From contig SVFC01000003.1 in NCBI GenBank assembly GCA_015057035.1, positions 112,845-176,844 on the forward strand: a stretch of DNA of 64,000 nucleotides, read 5' to 3'. Position numbers and translations under genes: made by a program. The notes under the pieces were generated by a model that saw only the letters and a program-made list of their open reading frames with translations, had not been told where the DNA came from and made no database searches. The DNA comes from Lachnospiraceae bacterium. Lineage in GTDB: Bacteria; Bacillota; Clostridia; Lachnospirales; Lachnospiraceae. Below, piece after piece: positions 61,898-64,000 of the stretch (position 1 is the first letter of the stretch; each line of letters starts with the position of its first letter).

Positions 61898-63696
61898 GTA
61901 GACAAAATTCTATGAGTACCCTGATGAAAGTACTCCGATATATGAAAAAATACATTCCACTCCTGGTGATATCCATTTTCTTGGCACTGGTAACGGTGGC
62001 CATGACCTTGTATTTTCCAATTCTTACAGGAGAGGCTTTGGACTTGATTGTAGAAAAAGGAGAAGTGGATTTTGAAGGAATTCTTCGCATTATTAACACA
62101 GCCATTGTGGTAATTGGCGTTAGTGCTATTGCTCAGTGGTTTATGAATATCTGCAACAACCGAATGACTTACCACATCGTAATGGATATTCGAAAAGATG
62201 CATTCAACAAGATTGAGAGACTGCCACTTGGCGTGATTGATACAAAATCACACGGAGATATGGTTAGTCGAGTTATTGCAGATGTGGATACCTTTGCAGA
62301 AGGTCTTCTGATGGGCTTCACACAGTTATTCTCGGGTGTAGCCACAATAGTTGGAACACTTTTGTTTATGTTGTCCTTGGACTTTAAGATTACTCTGGTA
62401 GTAGTGGTAATTACACCAGTATCGTTGTTCGTGGCTAGTTTTATCGCGAAAAAGACTTACTCTATGTTCCAGTTACAGTCCAAGACAAAGGGAGAACAGA
62501 CCGCTCTCATTGATGAGATGATTGGCAATCAGAGAGTAGTGCAGGCGTTTTCGCACGAAGATGAAGCACAGGCAGAGTTTGAAGAGATCAATGACCGTCT
62601 TGGAAAATATTCTTTGAACGCCACATTTTTCTCAAGCCTCGTAAATCCATCTACACGTTTTGTAAACAGTCTTGTTTATGCAGCCGTAGGAATTACAGGT
62701 GCTTTATCTGCCATTGCAGGAGGAATCTCCGTAGGTCAGTTGTCTGCATTTTTAAGCTATGCAAATCAGTATACGAAACCATTTAATGAGATATCAGGGG
62801 TGGTAACAGAACTTCAGAATGCCCTTGCTTGTGCGGCGAGAATTTTTGAATTAATCGAAGAAAATCCAGAGAAACCAGATGCAGAGGATGCTCACGAATT
62901 GGGAGTGGCAGATGGAACGGTATCCATCCAAAATGTATCCTTTTCATACAATCCACAGCAGAAGCTGATTGAGGACTTTAACCTTCAGGTAAAACCAGGA
63001 CAGCGCGTGGCAATTGTTGGACCAACAGGATGTGGCAAGACAACCTTTATTAATCTGCTGATGCGTTTTTATGATGTAAATAGTGGAAGAATTTCCCTTG
63101 GAGAAGAAGTCACAATTTCTGGAATGAAGGAAGAGACAGGCAAAGACGGAAGTAACACCTTGTATGATATTATGGGTATCACCCGTAAATCTCTTCGTAA
63201 GAATTACGGAATGGTGCTTCAAGAAACCTGGTTAAAAGCAGGAACTATCCGCGAGAATATCTGTATGGGCAAACCTGATGCCACAGAAGAAGAGATGATT
63301 GCGGCGGCAAAAGCAGCTCACGCTCACAGTTTTATCAAGCGTCTTCCAGACAAATATGATACTGTGATTGCAGAAGACGGTGGCAACCTGTCTCAGGGAC
63401 AGAAACAGCTTCTGTGCATTGCCCGTGTAATGCTTTGCTTACCACCAATGTTAATCCTAGACGAAGCAACTTCATCTATCGATACACGTACTGAGATGAA
63501 GATTCAGAAAGCCTTCCTGACTATGATGGAAGGAAGAACCAGTTTTATTGTAGCTCACAGACTATCCACCATTCGAGAATCGGATATCATTCTTGTAATG
63601 AAGGAAGGCAAAATCATCGAACAGGGCACCCATGAAGAGCTTCTGGCAAAAGAGGGCTTCTACCATATGCTCTATCATAGTCAGTTTACAAATTAA
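61894..63696 (+). CDS. Heterodimeric ABC exporter, catalytically competent half
   Basis: 600 residues. Membrane domain (about 15-320) and ATPase with Walker A GPTGCGKTT, Walker B LILDEATS and H-loop AHR all intact, but signature LSQGQ instead of LSGGQ. Paired with the upstream half, the canonical ATP site would use this Walker A/B and the partner's LSGGQ. The degenerate site would use the partner's Walker B and this LSQGQ. ATGA overlap with the upstream gene, AAAGG RBS inside it. Drug, lipid or peptide export is possible. Confidence 0.93.
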   Translation: MSRQNSMSTLMKVLRYMKKYIPLLVISIFLALVTVAMTLYFPILTGEALDLIVEKGEVDFEGILRIINTAIVVIGVSAIAQWFMNICNNRMTYHIVMDIRKDAFNKIERLPLGVIDTKSHGDMVSRVIADVDTFAEGLLMGFTQLFSGVATIVGTLLFMLSLDFKITLVVVVITPVSLFVASFIAKKTYSMFQLQSKTKGEQTALIDEMIGNQRVVQAFSHEDEAQAEFEEINDRLGKYSLNATFFSSLVNPSTRFVNSLVYAAVGITGALSAIAGGISVGQLSAFLSYANQYTKPFNEISGVVTELQNALACAARIFELIEENPEKPDAEDAHELGVADGTVSIQNVSFSYNPQQKLIEDFNLQVKPGQRVAIVGPTGCGKTTFINLLMRFYDVNSGRISLGEEVTISGMKEETGKDGSNTLYDIMGITRKSLRKNYGMVLQETWLKAGTIRENICMGKPDATEEEMIAAAKAAHAHSFIKRLPDKYDTVIAEDGGNLSQGQKQLLCIARVMLCLPPMLILDEATSSIDTRTEMKIQKAFLTMMEGRTSFIVAHRLSTIRESDIILVMKEGKIIEQGTHEELLAKEGFYHMLYHSQFTN

Positions 63697-63706
63697 TAAA
63701 TATAGT

Positions 63707-63755
63707 AAGGGGCTGTTGCAAAATACCACATTCGGTATAACTGTGACGCCCCTTT
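63707..63755 (+). terminator. Branched hairpin after the ABC operon
   Basis: AAGGGGC (63707-63713) pairs with GCCCCTT (63748-63754), enclosing a small ATACC/GGTAT stem (63723-63727 / 63734-63738). Position suggests a 3'-end structure, but the T-run is short (TTTCT). Confidence 0.45.
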
Positions 63756-63944
63756 CTCTGTGCCCCTAAGCACGACCAATGACACCAAGACTTTGGATAG
63801 AAGGATAGAATTTCTTGAATCGCTTTTGGATGGATGTTTTCGTGTCTTTTGATAGGCGAACATCCGTGGGCTAGCAGTATGTGCATCGGAGACTTCGTTG
63901 TAATTTTCAAGTACTTCTAGATATGCCTTAGAACAAAGTTGATA
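63756..63944. other. Non-coding or degenerate stretch at the right end
   Basis: Minus-strand open frames cross this stretch, but none has an RBS or a recognisable product. It may be the decayed edge of a gene or mobile element lying beyond the window. Confidence 0.3.
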
Positions 63945-63945
63945 T

Positions 63946-64000
63946 AAAAAACCGCTCTTGAGAACTCGGCGCAAAAGCAGCGCCTCAAACATTCAAGAGC
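63946..64000 (-). terminator. Minus-strand terminator for a gene beyond the window
   Basis: GCTCTTGA (63954-63961) pairs with TCAAGAGC (63993-64000) and GGCGC (63968-63972) with GCGCC (63980-63984). Read on the minus strand the stem is followed by GGTTTTTT, so it should end a gene whose body lies right of 64000. Confidence 0.65.

Noticed and set aside
63693..63992. Minus-strand frames at the right end considered as a transposase fragment
   Set aside because: No DDE, HTH or other transposase motif visible in either frame; left as unassigned.

Overview
The window is a gene-dense chromosomal segment of an anaerobic, spore-forming member of the Bacillota. Protein style and gene order point to class Clostridia, most likely family Lachnospiraceae. 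This rests on spoIIP and a GerMN lipoprotein (sporulation), an HrcA/CIRCE heat-shock operon, IreB, RNase J, strong AGGAGG-type ribosome binding sites and consensus sigma-A promoters. No tRNA, rRNA, prophage, CRISPR array or intact insertion sequence was recognised. The genus cannot be named from what is visible.

Layout: 1-4.7 kb holds the end of a membrane protein with a zinc-finger-like tail, glnS, a DUF2225 protein, a membrane HD-GYP protein and a small unknown protein. 4.7-10 kb is arginine biosynthesis: argG divergent from argC-GNAT-argB-argD, with ArgR-type operators between them. 10-17.2 kb is a competence/signalling operon (comEA, a two-component system, a GerMN lipoprotein, comEC) followed by holA. 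17.2-21.5 kb is a four-gene operon (two CydDC-like ABC exporter halves, a YgbA-family protein, a YbaN-family protein) behind an unusual phased operator array. Then come rpsT and spoIIP. 23.4-28 kb is nucleoside salvage (udp, cdd, deoC, deoB) plus a YitT-like protein and a Crp-type regulator. 28-37.2 kb holds a flotillin-like protein, lepA, hemW, sfsA, a lipoprotein, a membrane phosphoesterase and a MATE exporter. 37.3-47.4 kb is the hrcA-grpE-dnaK-dnaJ cluster with an extra coiled-coil J-domain protein, then prmA, rsmE, a cysteine desulfurase and thiI. 47.5-54.4 kb holds a Crh-like HPr, mtaB, ireB-ruvX-yrzB, rnj, a catalytic-domain-less MltG-like protein, trmR and a U32 (TrhP-like) protein. 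54.4-57.1 kb is a small decaying accessory patch: an XRE regulator, a frameshifted zinc-ribbon gene, an Rpn-type nuclease and a remnant of a second one. 57.1-64 kb holds aroC, tgt, yajC and a heterodimeric ABC exporter.

How genes work together: argCBD and argG supply ornithine and argininosuccinate. Udp, Cdd, DeoC and DeoB break nucleosides down to sugar phosphates and aldehydes. The cysteine desulfurase feeds sulfur to ThiI (4-thiouridine), while MtaB, TrmR, the TrhP-like protein, Tgt and GlnRS make this stretch rich in tRNA modification and charging.

Most promising for novelty: the phased seven-half-site operator array in front of the CydDC/YgbA/YbaN operon (17226-17300); the Shine-Dalgarno-sequestering GNRA hairpin in front of comEA; a consensus promoter abutting a terminator ahead of glnS; a possibly leaderless holA; a 73-nt near-perfect hairpin between dnaK and dnaJ; and the His-less, Ser46-retaining HPr paralogue.
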